A stretch of DNA of 25,379 bases from DAOUMU01 sp034409055 (GCA_034409055.1 DAOUMU010000520.1:1-25379), one strand, 5' to 3'; numbered from the stretch's first letter, positions 9,235 through 17,831 are shown. The notes: a model not told the origin generated them from the letters alone. Made by a program: numbers and translations.

Positions 9235-9262
9235 ATATCCAGGCAGAGCAGCGGAACCAGGC

Positions 9263-9985
9263 ATGTCATTTAAAATCACGATAAAAAACTTACATTTGTC
9301 CTTGCGTAACGGCGCACCCATCCTTGACAATGTTTCCCTGGAAATTCCTGCGGGTAAAATTATGAGCCTGATTGGACCGAGTGGTAGTGGTAAATCCACG
9401 TTGCTGCGTTGTCTCAACCGGCTGTGGGAACCGCCACCGGCTACGGTTTTTCTGGATGGGATAGACATCACCACGATGGATGTGTTGAGCCTGCGGCGAC
9501 GGGTAGGGATGCTTTTTCAGAGCGCGGCCCTATTCGAGGGCACGGTGGCCAGCAACGTGGCTTACGGTCCCGGTCTATGTGGCCAAACCCTAGCGCCGGA
9601 ACGGGTCGCAGAACTGCTGGAGATGGCCGGGTTGGCAGCAGACCTGGCTCAAAAATCGACCGACGAACTATCAGGAGGCCAGGCCCAACGCGTCGCCCTG
9701 GCTCGTACCCTGGCCAATGAGCCGGAAGTGCTACTCCTGGATGAACCGACCAGCGCCCTCGATCCAGCCGCCACCCAGCATGTCGAAGAATCCATTCTGC
9801 ACCTTCGAGATACCCTGGCCTTAACGGTGGTCTGGGTATCGCATGCCATTGAGCAGGTCGAACGCACCGCCGATACAGTCGCTTTGTTGGTGCAGGGCAG
9901 GGTCGCAGAAACAGGCGACCCCCAACATCTCTTAACCAGTGGCCACCATTTGACGGAAGATTTTGCCGCCGGCAAGCTATCGTAG
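9263..9985 (+). CDS. fetA: ABC transporter ATP-binding protein, FetA-like
   Basis: 240 residues with all ABC ATPase motifs: Walker A GPSGSGKST (38-46), Q-loop Gln86, signature LSGGQ (136-140), Walker B LLLDE (157-161), switch His194. Taken alone it resembles the phosphate-importer PstB/FetA branch. The assignment to FetA rests on the following gene, a clear FetB-type permease 22 bases downstream. In E. coli FetAB exports iron and lowers peroxide damage; the same role is inferred. The predicted partner is FetB, with the ATPase on the cytoplasmic face. It sits directly behind the hybrid kinase gene, with a weak ribosome site, so it is probably cotranscribed. Confidence 0.88.
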   Translation: MSFKITIKNLHLSLRNGAPILDNVSLEIPAGKIMSLIGPSGSGKSTLLRCLNRLWEPPPATVFLDGIDITTMDVLSLRRRVGMLFQSAALFEGTVASNVAYGPGLCGQTLAPERVAELLEMAGLAADLAQKSTDELSGGQAQRVALARTLANEPEVLLLDEPTSALDPAATQHVEESILHLRDTLALTVVWVSHAIEQVERTADTVALLVQGRVAETGDPQHLLTSGHHLTEDFAAGKLS

Positions 9986-10007
9986 TGCATCATAAAGGAG
10001 ACAAAAC

Positions 10008-10778
10008 ATGTTCGAAGCCCTAAACTGGCTACCCCGGATCCTGGGCTCACTGGTATTGGTGGGATTGGCGATAGGTATCTCCCGCTGGCAGAAAGTTGAA
10101 TTAGAAAAGGATATGTTGTTGGCGGTGGGACGAGCTTTTGTGCAGTTGATTGCTATTGGTTATGCTCTGGATTTGATTTTTAGGGCCAGAGGGCCGCTGT
10201 GGATTCTGCTGGTGGTGGGGATCATGATCAGCATTGCCGGTCACACCGCTGGCCGGCGGGGTCAGGGCGTCCCCCGGAGCAGACGCGTGGCTACAGCATC
10301 GATCAGTTTGGGCGCGATTTCAACTTTAGGCCTGCTCATTGTCTTACAGATATTTCCCTTTGAACCGCGCTTTATCATTCCCATCGCCGGTATGATTGTG
10401 GGCAACGCCATGACCGTTACCGGCCTGGTGATGACTCGTCTGCGGGATGACTTGAAGTCACAACGGGCCCAGATAGAGGCAGCCTTGGCCCTGGGAGCAA
10501 CCCAGCGGCAAGCGGCCGACGGCCAGTTGCGACGGGCGCTGGCCACCGGCATGACCCCCATTGTAGACAATACCAAAACGGTGGGCCTGATTGCTTTGCC
10601 AGGCGCGATGACCGGCATGATTCTGGCCGGAGCCTCACCCTTAGAAGCGGTACAACTACAAGTGATTGTGATGTACATGCTGATCGGCGCGGCGGCCTTT
10701 AGTGGACTGACGGCTGCTTTCCTTACTCATCAGCAATTTTTTACCAAGGCACATCAACTGGTCTTGTATGAGGCATAA
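10008..10778 (+). CDS. fetB: FetB/UPF0014-family ABC permease (iron export)
   Basis: 256 residues, close to the usual length for FetB (about 260), with about six or seven hydrophobic segments. Family hallmarks are visible: IPIAGMIVGNAM near 124-135, the ALALGAT stretch, and PGAMTGMILAGASP in the last third. AAAGGAG lies 8 bases before the ATG. It is expected to form the membrane channel of an iron exporter with the preceding ATPase. The next gene begins 5 bases after the stop, so translation may be coupled. Confidence 0.9.
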   Translation: MFEALNWLPRILGSLVLVGLAIGISRWQKVELEKDMLLAVGRAFVQLIAIGYALDLIFRARGPLWILLVVGIMISIAGHTAGRRGQGVPRSRRVATASISLGAISTLGLLIVLQIFPFEPRFIIPIAGMIVGNAMTVTGLVMTRLRDDLKSQRAQIEAALALGATQRQAADGQLRRALATGMTPIVDNTKTVGLIALPGAMTGMILAGASPLEAVQLQVIVMYMLIGAAAFSGLTAAFLTHQQFFTKAHQLVLYEA

Positions 10779-10783
10779 GCTCT

Positions 10784-12151
10784 ATGCGCGTCTTCAATCT
10801 GCGAATTCGTTTTATTTTCATAACCGGCTTGCTGATGGCCGTGGCCGCCTGTACGCCGCCCACCCCGCCCCCTTCGCCAACGCCCTGGCCGACTTCCACA
10901 GCGATACCGGTCGAGTTTGTGACCGAAGCCCTGGTTACGGCGATAGCCACCTCCACGCCTCAACCCAGACCAACACTTACCCCGCCACTGACCACCATTG
11001 TCGTCCGGGAAAGTTTGCCAGAAGCACAGACCCAGGCCCTGACCGACGATATTCAAGCCTTTCAAGCAGAGTTCCCCCAATTCATTGTTACCCTGGAACA
11101 TTACGATAATCCTGAAAACTTTATGACTCCCCTCATGGCGGGCGAAATTAGCTTTGATGTCGTCCTGGCCTCACCGGTTCTATTGGGCAATTTATGGACC
11201 GAGGAGAAGATTGCCCCTATGTCAGATTTTTTTCCGCCCAGTTTTATTGATGGCTTCGCCTCGACCACCCTGCTCGGTGCCCATCGGGACAATGAGCTGT
11301 GGGGGCTGCCCGACACGACCGGATTTCACCTGTTGCTTTTTTACAATCGAGATTTGGTGGACAGACCACCGACCACCACCGACGAACTTTTTGATCTGGC
11401 TCAAAGGCTGATGGCGGGGAACGAACCTCAGCAGGAGGCGGTGGAGCGATCCAGGTCTTCTCTCCGGGGCCTGGGTGTCAATAGTTATGATCCGCTCTGG
11501 TTGGTGCCCTGGCTTGCTCCTTACGGCGGCTGGCTGACGGATGAAACGGGTCAGCCCACCTTGGACACCCCTTCGATGGAAGCGGCCATTACCCTTTATC
11601 TTAGCTGGCAGGGTCGCTTAACCGGTATTGCCCCGGTAGAAACTTATGAGGAAATTCGGGCTCGATTTTTGAGAGGGGACGTGGCCATGATGATCGATGG
11701 GGAATGGGCCATTGCTGAGTTAAGCCGGGCCGGTGAGATCAACTGGGGGGTAGCTCCGCTGCCCAACGTGGGCCAGGCCGAGGAAAGCCAACCAGCCGCA
11801 CCATTGGTCCTGGCTCGCTATTGGGCTATCAGCCGCTCGACCAGCGGCAACCGGGCTCTGGCCGCAGCCGCCTTTTTGGAATATATCACCCGCCCGGAAC
11901 GCCAATTGGCCTGGACGGCTCAGTTTGGCCTGTTACCAACCCGTCGCCAGGCCTTGGATGATCCGTTGATTGTTAATAATGCGGCCTTAAGGGCTAGCGC
12001 CCAGCAGATGCAAGCCGGGCGGGTTGTTCCGCTAGGGACCAATGCCGATACGATTTTAAACGCGATGCGTGAGCCATTACGCGGCGTTATTGATGGGGAG
12101 CTAACTCCTCAAGAAGCGGTCCAGATGATGCAACTCAATGCGGAACGGTAA
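10784..12151 (+). CDS. orphan extracellular solute-binding lipoprotein (family 1, sugar-type)
   Basis: 455 residues. N-terminal lipoprotein signal with lipobox VAAC (Cys23), then a Pro/Thr-rich linker to about residue 70 and a bilobed binding-protein domain. The FLEYITRPERQLAW stretch and the ending LLPTRRQAL are typical of carbohydrate-binding proteins of ABC importers. No importer permease or ATPase for sugars is nearby; the neighbours are the FetAB exporter 5 bases upstream and the hybrid kinase. It may work with permeases coded elsewhere, or as a sensory binding protein. Ligand unknown. Its 3' end overlaps the convergent membrane-protein gene by 17 bases. Confidence 0.85.
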   Translation: MRVFNLRIRFIFITGLLMAVAACTPPTPPPSPTPWPTSTAIPVEFVTEALVTAIATSTPQPRPTLTPPLTTIVVRESLPEAQTQALTDDIQAFQAEFPQFIVTLEHYDNPENFMTPLMAGEISFDVVLASPVLLGNLWTEEKIAPMSDFFPPSFIDGFASTTLLGAHRDNELWGLPDTTGFHLLLFYNRDLVDRPPTTTDELFDLAQRLMAGNEPQQEAVERSRSSLRGLGVNSYDPLWLVPWLAPYGGWLTDETGQPTLDTPSMEAAITLYLSWQGRLTGIAPVETYEEIRARFLRGDVAMMIDGEWAIAELSRAGEINWGVAPLPNVGQAEESQPAAPLVLARYWAISRSTSGNRALAAAAFLEYITRPERQLAWTAQFGLLPTRRQALDDPLIVNNAALRASAQQMQAGRVVPLGTNADTILNAMREPLRGVIDGELTPQEAVQMMQLNAER

Positions 12152-14186
12152 GGGCCGTGGCCAGGTTGATTGTCTTCTCGGCCAAATTTTCAAAACCGGT
12201 CTCTGTGGTTTTGTAGACAATAACCTGGACAGCTTCTGGCGTGACCTCCGACGGCAAAGAGAGAGCATAGGCGTCGCGCACAATCTCACCAGGCTCCCAA
12301 CGCCTGGTCGGATAGACGCCCCACACCGGCTGGTGATCCTGAATAACCGCCTCTCCGTCAACCGTAATTAACTGACCACCCGCCAGAGGCCGCACAGAGA
12401 TGGTGTAATCTTCAGTCAGCGGCGTGATAGCCTGCCAGTAAAGAGCAATTTGCCAGTTGGCTCGGGTCAGACGTTGGGCGACGGTTTCTGGCAAGGGGTG
12501 ACCGGCTTGAGTCTGCTCCCAGCCAACCAAGGCCAATTTATGGCCAAAATTAATATTAAGGGGGATCGCCTCTGCAGGAAGCTCAGTCCGGGGGGTTGGC
12601 CACAGGGCGATCAACTGCTCCCCCCATGCCTGCGGATGGATACGTTCAACTTGAACGACTTCGGGTACAGCGGCCAAGGCCCGGCGGCTGATGTAGACCC
12701 GGAGATTTTTCTCCTCCAGGCCGGGTGGAAGGGTAAGATCGCCGGCATCGGTCGGGTAAATGCGGGGGGCTGCCTCCCAGACCACGCTCAAGTATTGCAA
12801 TGCCACCTGCTCGGCAAAATCGCCGGAGATGACGGCCGGCTGGATAGGTGCATCGGCCAGAATGGTCCAGCCCGAATCCAGGCCGGTGTCGCCTGGCCGG
12901 TTCTGCTGATTAGCGCGGGGTAAACTGGCCGTAAAGCGGTAGATGAGTAAGCCCATTAGCAGGAGGGTGAGGAATAAGGGAATGGCGAACCCATAGGACC
13001 AGTGTGGCGAATAGGCGAATGGCGAATGGCGAACCCGCAGGGCCAGTGTGGCGAATAGTGAATGGCGAACCCATAGGGCCAGTGTGGCAAAACCGACGAT
13101 GATGATCGGGTAAGCAGGAATGATGACCTGGAACCAGTTGCCAAAACGATATCCCCAGCAAAAGATAAAATAGATCAATAGGGTAGCATACAGGAAAATA
13201 GCCCGCCGTCGGCCCAAAAACACCAGGCCCAGCAGTCCCCCAAAGAAGATGGGCCAGGTTAACTCCTGCCACATCAAAGCGGGGAATTCAGCGGTGAAAG
13301 GGTTTTGCAGGGTTAAACCAGGCGCCAGTTCATCACGCCCCTGTTGAATGGTCAGGAATTGAACAAACCATTCCCAGGTGGTTGCCCACTGCCCAACGCC
13401 GCGCCATTCGGGATGCTGGGCACCCCGAATGTAAACGTAGACATAACTGAGCAACGGTAAACATGCCAGGCCAACGGCTTGCAGAATGAATTTAGGTCTT
13501 TTGAGATAACTGGACAAAATAAAGCCCCGCCTGTCTCCTGTCACCTCTCTCCGAAAGAAGATGAACCACAGGAGGGGCGGCAGAATAAAGAGAGTGGTCA
13601 CCATATTGGCCAGCATGGTGCCGCTGATAAAGGCCAGCCAGAGTAGGATTGAGTGGCGGGGGTGATCATCCCATTTGAAGACCAGCCAGACAATGAGCAA
13701 GGTTTGAAAAATGGCGCTGGTGTATTGCTCAGTAGTGACACTGTAATACCAGAAAAAGAAGGTCGTGGCGTAGAAAGCGGTCAGCGGTAGAGCGATGAAC
13801 CATTGCCCGTGTGTCACCCGGAGCAGGATTAGATATAGAACCAGTAACGAGGCCAGTCCCCACAACGTTGAGTAAAGGGACAGGATTTCCACCGGGTTGA
13901 GCAGCCCACCCAGCCCGGTTCGGGCCAGGTGGAACCATAACCAACCGCCCATGATGTACAGCGGGTAGCCAGGGGCGTTACTGGGTCGGGCCTCGACCTG
14001 GGCATATTGGTGTGTAATCAGGTCGCCACCGACCAATTCATCCGGGCGCAGTCCGTTATCCAGCGTGAGCAAGTACAATAAAGCAGCAGCGAACAAGACG
14101 AAACCGCCAGCGACGTGGCTGATATTTAACCCATTCAGAAATTTGGAACTTTTGCCGTCAGGTGCTTTTGCCGTAAAGTTAGTCAT
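12135..14186 (-). CDS. DUF2723-type polytopic membrane protein (GT-C-like)
   Basis: 683 residues. About ten hydrophobic segments span residues 25-430, followed by a C-terminal soluble part of about 240 residues. The N-terminal loop carries GGDLITHQYAQVEARPSNAPGYPLY-like sequence (Asp55 region and the APGYPLY motif), matching DUF2723/O-mannosyltransferase-like GT-C proteins, which are thought to move sugars from lipid carriers. The activity here is inferred. Residues about 366-402 are encoded by three copies of a 32-base repeat, one read in a different frame, so this loop is probably a late insertion. No good ribosome site was seen, and a MITE-like element starts 36 bases upstream of the ATG. 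The gene is convergent with the solute-binding protein gene. Confidence 0.75.
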   Translation of the reverse strand: MTNFTAKAPDGKSSKFLNGLNISHVAGGFVLFAAALLYLLTLDNGLRPDELVGGDLITHQYAQVEARPSNAPGYPLYIMGGWLWFHLARTGLGGLLNPVEILSLYSTLWGLASLLVLYLILLRVTHGQWFIALPLTAFYATTFFFWYYSVTTEQYTSAIFQTLLIVWLVFKWDDHPRHSILLWLAFISGTMLANMVTTLFILPPLLWFIFFRREVTGDRRGFILSSYLKRPKFILQAVGLACLPLLSYVYVYIRGAQHPEWRGVGQWATTWEWFVQFLTIQQGRDELAPGLTLQNPFTAEFPALMWQELTWPIFFGGLLGLVFLGRRRAIFLYATLLIYFIFCWGYRFGNWFQVIIPAYPIIIVGFATLALWVRHSLFATLALRVRHSPFAYSPHWSYGFAIPLFLTLLLMGLLIYRFTASLPRANQQNRPGDTGLDSGWTILADAPIQPAVISGDFAEQVALQYLSVVWEAAPRIYPTDAGDLTLPPGLEEKNLRVYISRRALAAVPEVVQVERIHPQAWGEQLIALWPTPRTELPAEAIPLNINFGHKLALVGWEQTQAGHPLPETVAQRLTRANWQIALYWQAITPLTEDYTISVRPLAGGQLITVDGEAVIQDHQPVWGVYPTRRWEPGEIVRDAYALSLPSEVTPEAVQVIVYKTTETGFENLAEKTINLATALTVPH
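12981..13092. repeat. three-copy 32-base repeat inside the DUF2723-type gene
   Basis: Three near-identical copies begin AATGGCGAACCC and run through CCAGTGTGGCGAAT: 12981-13012, 13025-13056 and 13061-13092, with a few base changes. Between the first two lies GGCGAATGGCGAAT. Offsets are 44 and 36 bases, so two copies share a reading frame and the third is shifted. Confidence 0.9.
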
Positions 14187-14221
14187 AGCGCAACCAAAGG
14201 GTATAGACTATTGAGAAAGAG

Positions 14222-14362
14222 TAACTGCCTACCCTCATGTCATTCCGAGGAGCGCAGCGACGAGGAATCCCCGAAACTTTGGCCCAAAAGAGGTTTACTT
14301 TACCAAAACCTTGGGGATTCTTCACTCGCTGCGCTCGTTCAGAATGACATGGTAGGTAGTTA
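14222..14362. mobile_element. MITE-like palindromic element (type A ends)
   Basis: Non-coding, 141 bases. Imperfect terminal inverted repeats TAACTGCCTACC (left) and GGTAGGTAGTTA (right) agree at 11 of 12 positions, and the ends read TA on both sides, as after insertion at TA. Long internal arms carry a 33-base motif (14237-14269) found exactly, inverted, at 22432-22464. It lies in the divergent gap between the membrane-protein gene and the sortase gene. Open frames across it are chance. Confidence 0.7.
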
Positions 14363-14433
14363 CGAGAAAGATAAAAATAAAACTCTATTTGAGCAAATCT
14401 GTTCATCTCAGGTAGCACTGAAACGCGCCCCTT

Positions 14434-14462
14434 TTGACAGAATCCGGTGACAAAGTTACCAT
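14434..14462 (+). promoter_or_regulatory. sigma-70-type promoter for the sortase gene
   Basis: TTGACA (14434-14439), a 17-base spacer, and TACCAT (14457-14462). The -35 is perfect and the -10 matches 4 of 6. It lies 54 bases before the sortase ATG, in the gap left of the gene, downstream of the MITE-like element. Confidence 0.5.
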
Positions 14463-14515
14463 GTTTCTGTGTAATCTGGAAGACTCCAATGATTCGGCTA
14501 CGACGGTGATTGATT

Positions 14516-15613
14516 ATGAGCGACGACTTGTCAACCAAATTCCCAAAACCACCAAAACTACAACCTATCCCCTCAGTCCAGGCTAAAATCTGGCAGATGG
14601 CCAGTTTTATTCTGATTATTGGCGGCTTGGCCCTACTGGGAACGGGCGGTTGGATGTTTTATCAGTACCAACTTGAGGCCAGCAAGCCTCCACCGGCCCG
14701 CATTTTAGAAGTATCTGTGGCTGACGCTATCGAAACCCCGACTCCTCAACCAAGCCCAACCAACATCAAACCAACGGCAACATTGCCGACAGTGAGCGAC
14801 AATGCTCCGCCTGTCGAACCTGCCAGTCTCAATACTTCACCCTCCCCCTCAACCCAGACCGTCGATCCTGTGGAGAATTCTGACCTTGTAGAGAACACTA
14901 TCCCGGCAGAGGAGGCTGCCCCTGTCCAGGAAGCTGCTCTTGAGAAGAACATTACGTCTGAGGCAGCAACGCCGCCTCAAGAGACAGTGACTTCTGTAAC
15001 CGAAGCCAAATTTTTGGAAGAAGCAGCCCTGGCTCAAGAAAACGTTCTGACCTCTGAACCGATCACTCATGCTGTTCCTTCTTTAGCCGACAATCCACTG
15101 GTCGTAGCGGAGGATGCGCCAGCGTCAGCCGCAGCAGCCGGAGATCCGGCTGCTGCTCCAGCCAGTTTGCCCCCGACCCGGATTGTGGTGGACAGTATCG
15201 ACCTGGACGCCAAGGTGGTCGAAGTGGGTTGGCAACAGGTTATTCAAGATGGAGTGTCTACAAATGTGTGGGTGGTGGCGGATTATGCCGCCGGTTGGCA
15301 TAAAAACTCGATGTTGCCAGGTCAGGGTGGCAATATCGTTCTGTCCGGACATCACAACATCAAAGGTGAAACTTTTCGTTACCTGGTTGATTTAGATGTA
15401 GGTGATATTGTTTCCCTATACGTTGGGGACCAGCGTTACGATTATGCGGTCAATGACAAATTTATTCTAAAAGATAAGGGTGAACCCGAATCCGTCCGGC
15501 GGGCAAACGCCCGCTGGATTGGCCCGTTTAATGAAGAGCGTCTCACCTTAGTCACCTGCTGGCCTTATAACAACAACTCCCACCGCTTGATCGTGGTTGC
15601 CAAGCCGGTTTAA
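14516..15613 (+). CDS. sortase with long Pro/Glu/Ala-rich stalk
   Basis: 365 residues from the ATG at 14516; a TTG two codons earlier is a less likely start. A membrane segment lies at about residues 26-50, then an acidic Pro/Thr/Glu/Ala-rich stalk to about 215, then a sortase beta-barrel. Catalytic residues are visible: His279 in LSGHHN, Cys348 in TLVTC, and Arg357 in NNNSHRLIV. Sortases join secreted proteins with a C-terminal sorting signal to a surface acceptor. Exact class is uncertain. No canonical LPxTG protein with a membrane segment and basic tail was found in the window. The stalk would hold the catalytic domain well outside the membrane. Confidence 0.9.
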   Translation: MSDDLSTKFPKPPKLQPIPSVQAKIWQMASFILIIGGLALLGTGGWMFYQYQLEASKPPPARILEVSVADAIETPTPQPSPTNIKPTATLPTVSDNAPPVEPASLNTSPSPSTQTVDPVENSDLVENTIPAEEAAPVQEAALEKNITSEAATPPQETVTSVTEAKFLEEAALAQENVLTSEPITHAVPSLADNPLVVAEDAPASAAAAGDPAAAPASLPPTRIVVDSIDLDAKVVEVGWQQVIQDGVSTNVWVVADYAAGWHKNSMLPGQGGNIVLSGHHNIKGETFRYLVDLDVGDIVSLYVGDQRYDYAVNDKFILKDKGEPESVRRANARWIGPFNEERLTLVTCWPYNNNSHRLIVVAKPV

Positions 15614-15650
15614 AAATGATTAATGTTAAATTTTAAATGGGTAGGACGAA

Positions 15651-15670
15651 GTTCAATTTCACGATTGAAC
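15651..15670. promoter_or_regulatory. short hairpin between sortase and B3/B4 genes
   Basis: GTTCAAT (15651-15657) and ATTGAAC (15664-15670) form a 7-base-pair stem with a 6-base loop. No T-run follows, so it is a poor terminator; it may be an operator or a repeat. Confidence 0.25.
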
Positions 15671-15699
15671 ACTTAACACTCAAAACTTGGAATTGACCT

Positions 15700-16407
15700 A
15701 TGTATTTTTGTCACGTTTCAGAGATATGGCAGCAGTTTCCCCAATTAGTACCGGGGCTGTTAGTTGTCGATAACATTCAACCCGAAGTTGAAGCAGAAGC
15801 TCACCTTCAACCCTGGTATCAGCGGGCTCGCGAACGTTTGAGCCGGGGGTCGGAATCTCAACTACCCGAGATTTCCGCCTGGCGACGGGCCTATGCCCAG
15901 ATGGGCTTGAAGCCCACCAAGTATCGTTCCGCCGCCGAAGCGCTCCTACGTCGTTTTCGGCGCGAAGACGATTTACCCCGTCTGCATCCCCTGGTCGATC
16001 TATGCAACACGATATCCCTGGCTTTCGCCTTGCCGGTGGCCGTGTTTGATCTGGCCAAAGTGGACACCTATCTGGAAGTCCGCTTTGCGACAGGCAGCGA
16101 GCAATACCTGGCCTTCAGCGGTCAGATAGAAACCCCACCACCGGGTGAGGTAATTTTTGCCGATGCCGCCAACCAGGTGCATGCCCGGCGCTGGACCTTT
16201 CGCCAGAGTCTTCACTCCACGGTTAGCCCGGAAACGAGCTGCGCCCTCATCGTCAGTGAGGGGCTGCACGAGACGGCTCCGGCCGATGTTCGCGCCCTGG
16301 TTGAGGCCCTAGCTGAAGGCATTACCGCCTTATGGTCGCCCCCCAGGGAACAAGCTATGCTGACCGCCGAAGCACCCCGGTTAGAGTTTACTATAGAGGG
16401 TGTCTGA
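15700..16407 (+). CDS. B3/B4 tRNA-binding-domain protein
   Basis: 235 residues, soluble. Residues about 60-215 match the B3/B4 domain of the phenylalanyl-tRNA synthetase beta chain: WRRAYAQMGLKPTKYR, then LHPLVDLCNTISL and PVAVFDLAK. In the synthetase this domain binds and edits misacylated tRNA. Stand-alone versions (COG3382 type) are widespread and are thought to be editing or amino-acid-binding proteins; the role here is not known. No strong ribosome site precedes the ATG. A MITE-like element begins 6 bases after the stop. Confidence 0.85.
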   Translation: MYFCHVSEIWQQFPQLVPGLLVVDNIQPEVEAEAHLQPWYQRARERLSRGSESQLPEISAWRRAYAQMGLKPTKYRSAAEALLRRFRREDDLPRLHPLVDLCNTISLAFALPVAVFDLAKVDTYLEVRFATGSEQYLAFSGQIETPPPGEVIFADAANQVHARRWTFRQSLHSTVSPETSCALIVSEGLHETAPADVRALVEALAEGITALWSPPREQAMLTAEAPRLEFTIEGV

Positions 16408-16412
16408 TTTTA

Positions 16413-16572
16413 GGTTCTGTTGACATTTCACTTGGTTAGCCCAAAAACGCCCCTTCGATACGGCATTCGCTGCGCTCAGCCTACTCAGGATGCGTTTTTG
16501 GGCCGATTTCGCATGCTGAGTGCCTTTGTAGGTGTATCGAAGCGTGCGTAATCGGCAAATGTCAACTGTACC
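16413..16572. mobile_element. MITE-like element (type B ends, copy 1)
   Basis: 160 bases, non-coding. The left end GGTTCTGTTGACATTT and the right end AAATGTCAACTGTACC are inverted repeats (14 of 16), flanked by TA on both sides (16411-16412 and 16573-16574). The interior has nested palindromes, for instance CCCAAAAACG with CGTTTTTGGG. The same ends occur at 22340-22488. TA duplication fits IS630- or IS5-group transposases, none of which is present here. Confidence 0.75.
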
Positions 16573-16653
16573 TAGAAATTTGGTAGCAAAATTGCTGTCA
16601 AATTTAAGAGGTATAGGCTACCAGGTATGCAACTAAAACGTTCACCGGGCGTA

Positions 16654-16682
16654 TAGACAAGTAAGTAATCATTTAGTAAACT
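16654..16682 (+). promoter_or_regulatory. promoter for yccF
   Basis: TAGACA (16654-16659), 17-base spacer, TAAACT (16677-16682), placed 20 bases before the yccF start. Matches 5 of 6 and 4 of 6 to consensus. Confidence 0.4.
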
Positions 16683-16702
16683 GAATTTACGGAGGTAATT
16701 CT

Positions 16703-17071
16703 ATGAGTCTTTTGGGCAACATCATTTGGCTTGTCTTTGGCGGCTTTTTTGCGGCGTTGGGTTATATCTTGGGCGGCTTGCTGACTTGTTTAACCATTAT
16801 TGGTATTCCCTTTGGCCTCCAGTCGATTAAGCTGGGCATGGCCAGTATGGCTCCCTTTGGCAAAGAGTTAGCCCCGGCGCCAGACGGTGGTGGTATCCTA
16901 CGCATCATCTTTGACATCATCTGGTTGGTCCTGTTTGGCTGGGAAATCGCTATGATACACCTGACTTCGGCCGCAATACTGGCTATCACCATTATAGGCC
17001 TCCCCTTTGCCATCCAACACCTCAAACTGATTCCGTTAGCCCTGTTTCCTTTTAGCTACGAGTTACGGTAA
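16703..17071 (+). CDS. yccF: YccF-domain inner membrane protein
   Basis: 122 residues with two halves, each containing a hydrophobic pair and the repeat pattern ITIIGLPFAIQ / LTIIGIPFGLQ, the signature of the YccF (DUF307) domain. Membrane localisation is clear; the function of the family is not. A strong GGAGG lies 7 bases before the ATG. The esterase gene starts 13 bases after the stop, so the two are probably cotranscribed. Confidence 0.93.
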   Translation: MSLLGNIIWLVFGGFFAALGYILGGLLTCLTIIGIPFGLQSIKLGMASMAPFGKELAPAPDGGGILRIIFDIIWLVLFGWEIAMIHLTSAAILAITIIGLPFAIQHLKLIPLALFPFSYELR

Positions 17072-17084
17072 TTGCGCAGTAATT

Positions 17085-17726
17085 ATGTCCCGGAAAACAG
17101 TGCTGTTTCTCCACGGCTTTGCCTCTTCTGGACAGGGGACAAAAGCCCAATACTTCAGGGATAAATTTGAAACGCTACCCGATGTAGCGTTTCATGCCGT
17201 TGATTTCAATCCAACCCCCACCGATTTTGAATACATGACCATCACCGGTCTGATCAACCGGCTGCGACAGTATTTACTTCATGGCCAAGAATGGGTGAGC
17301 CTCATTGGTAGCTCAATGGGGGCCCTGGTGGGACTACACTATGCCCATCGATTTAGGGGCGTCGAAAAAATGCTCTGCCTGGCCCCGGCTCTATCTTACC
17401 CGTCAGGCAGGCTGACTGAAGCGGAGCAGCAACATTGGCAAAAGGTAGGGACGATTAAAGTTTCCCACTACGCATTCAGGGCGGATATCCCGCTGAGGTA
17501 TGACTATCACCTGGATGGGTGGCACTATCTCCAGCCGGTGCCCCCTCCAATCCCGGTAACAATCATTCACGGTCAACATGACGATGTCGTTCCAATCGAG
17601 AACAGCCGCCAGTATGCGGCTGATTTTGCTGATAAAGTACAACTTATTGAGGTCGACTCAGATCATCGTCTCAACGACCAGTTGGCGTTTATTTGGGAAC
17701 AGGTGCAGTCGTTTTTATTGAGTTAA
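17085..17726 (+). CDS. YqiA/UPF0227-like alpha/beta-hydrolase (putative esterase)
   Basis: 213 residues, cytoplasmic. The oxyanion-hole region reads LFLHGFASSGQG, the nucleophile elbow is GSSMG with Ser77, the acid is Asp166 in HGQHDD, and the base is His194 in SDHRLND, so the triad is complete. Length and motif order fit YqiA/YcfP-type small esterases. The substrate is unknown. It follows yccF by 13 bases. Confidence 0.85.
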   Translation: MSRKTVLFLHGFASSGQGTKAQYFRDKFETLPDVAFHAVDFNPTPTDFEYMTITGLINRLRQYLLHGQEWVSLIGSSMGALVGLHYAHRFRGVEKMLCLAPALSYPSGRLTEAEQQHWQKVGTIKVSHYAFRADIPLRYDYHLDGWHYLQPVPPPIPVTIIHGQHDDVVPIENSRQYAADFADKVQLIEVDSDHRLNDQLAFIWEQVQSFLLS

Positions 17727-17747
17727 GCCTGACAAAGGTCACAACCC

Positions 17748-17776
17748 TTGACTCAATAGTTAAGTTACCTTACACT
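17748..17776 (+). promoter_or_regulatory. promoter for the propeptide-protease pair
   Basis: TTGACT (17748-17753), 17-base spacer, TACACT (17771-17776). A short repeat built on TTGTTCATTGCT (17787-17819) lies in the predicted leader, followed by an AGGAGGGG ribosome site. Confidence 0.5.
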
Positions 17777-17786
17777 AAAAATATAA

Positions 17787-17819
17787 TTGTTCATTGCTAA
17801 TTGTTCACTGTTCATTGCT
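17787..17819. repeat. imperfect TTGTTCATTGCT direct repeat in a leader
   Basis: TTGTTCATTGCT at 17787-17798 is repeated with an insertion at 17801-17819. It sits between the predicted promoter and the ribosome site of the 87-residue gene and is not thought to code. Confidence 0.6.
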
Positions 17820-17831
17820 GCAGGAGGGGTC

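Noticed and set aside
12450..12923. 157-codon plus-strand frame opposite the DUF2723-type gene
   Set aside because: It lies fully within a gene with clear family motifs, has no ribosome site and no recognisable domain.
14179..14538. Open frames across 14179-14538 on both strands
   Set aside because: They run through the palindromic MITE-like element; stop-free stretches follow from its inverted arms and no protein family is recognisable.
6423..15651. GTAGGACGAAG at 6424-6434 and 15641-15651
   Set aside because: An 11-base match with differing surroundings is too short to call a regulatory element from two copies.
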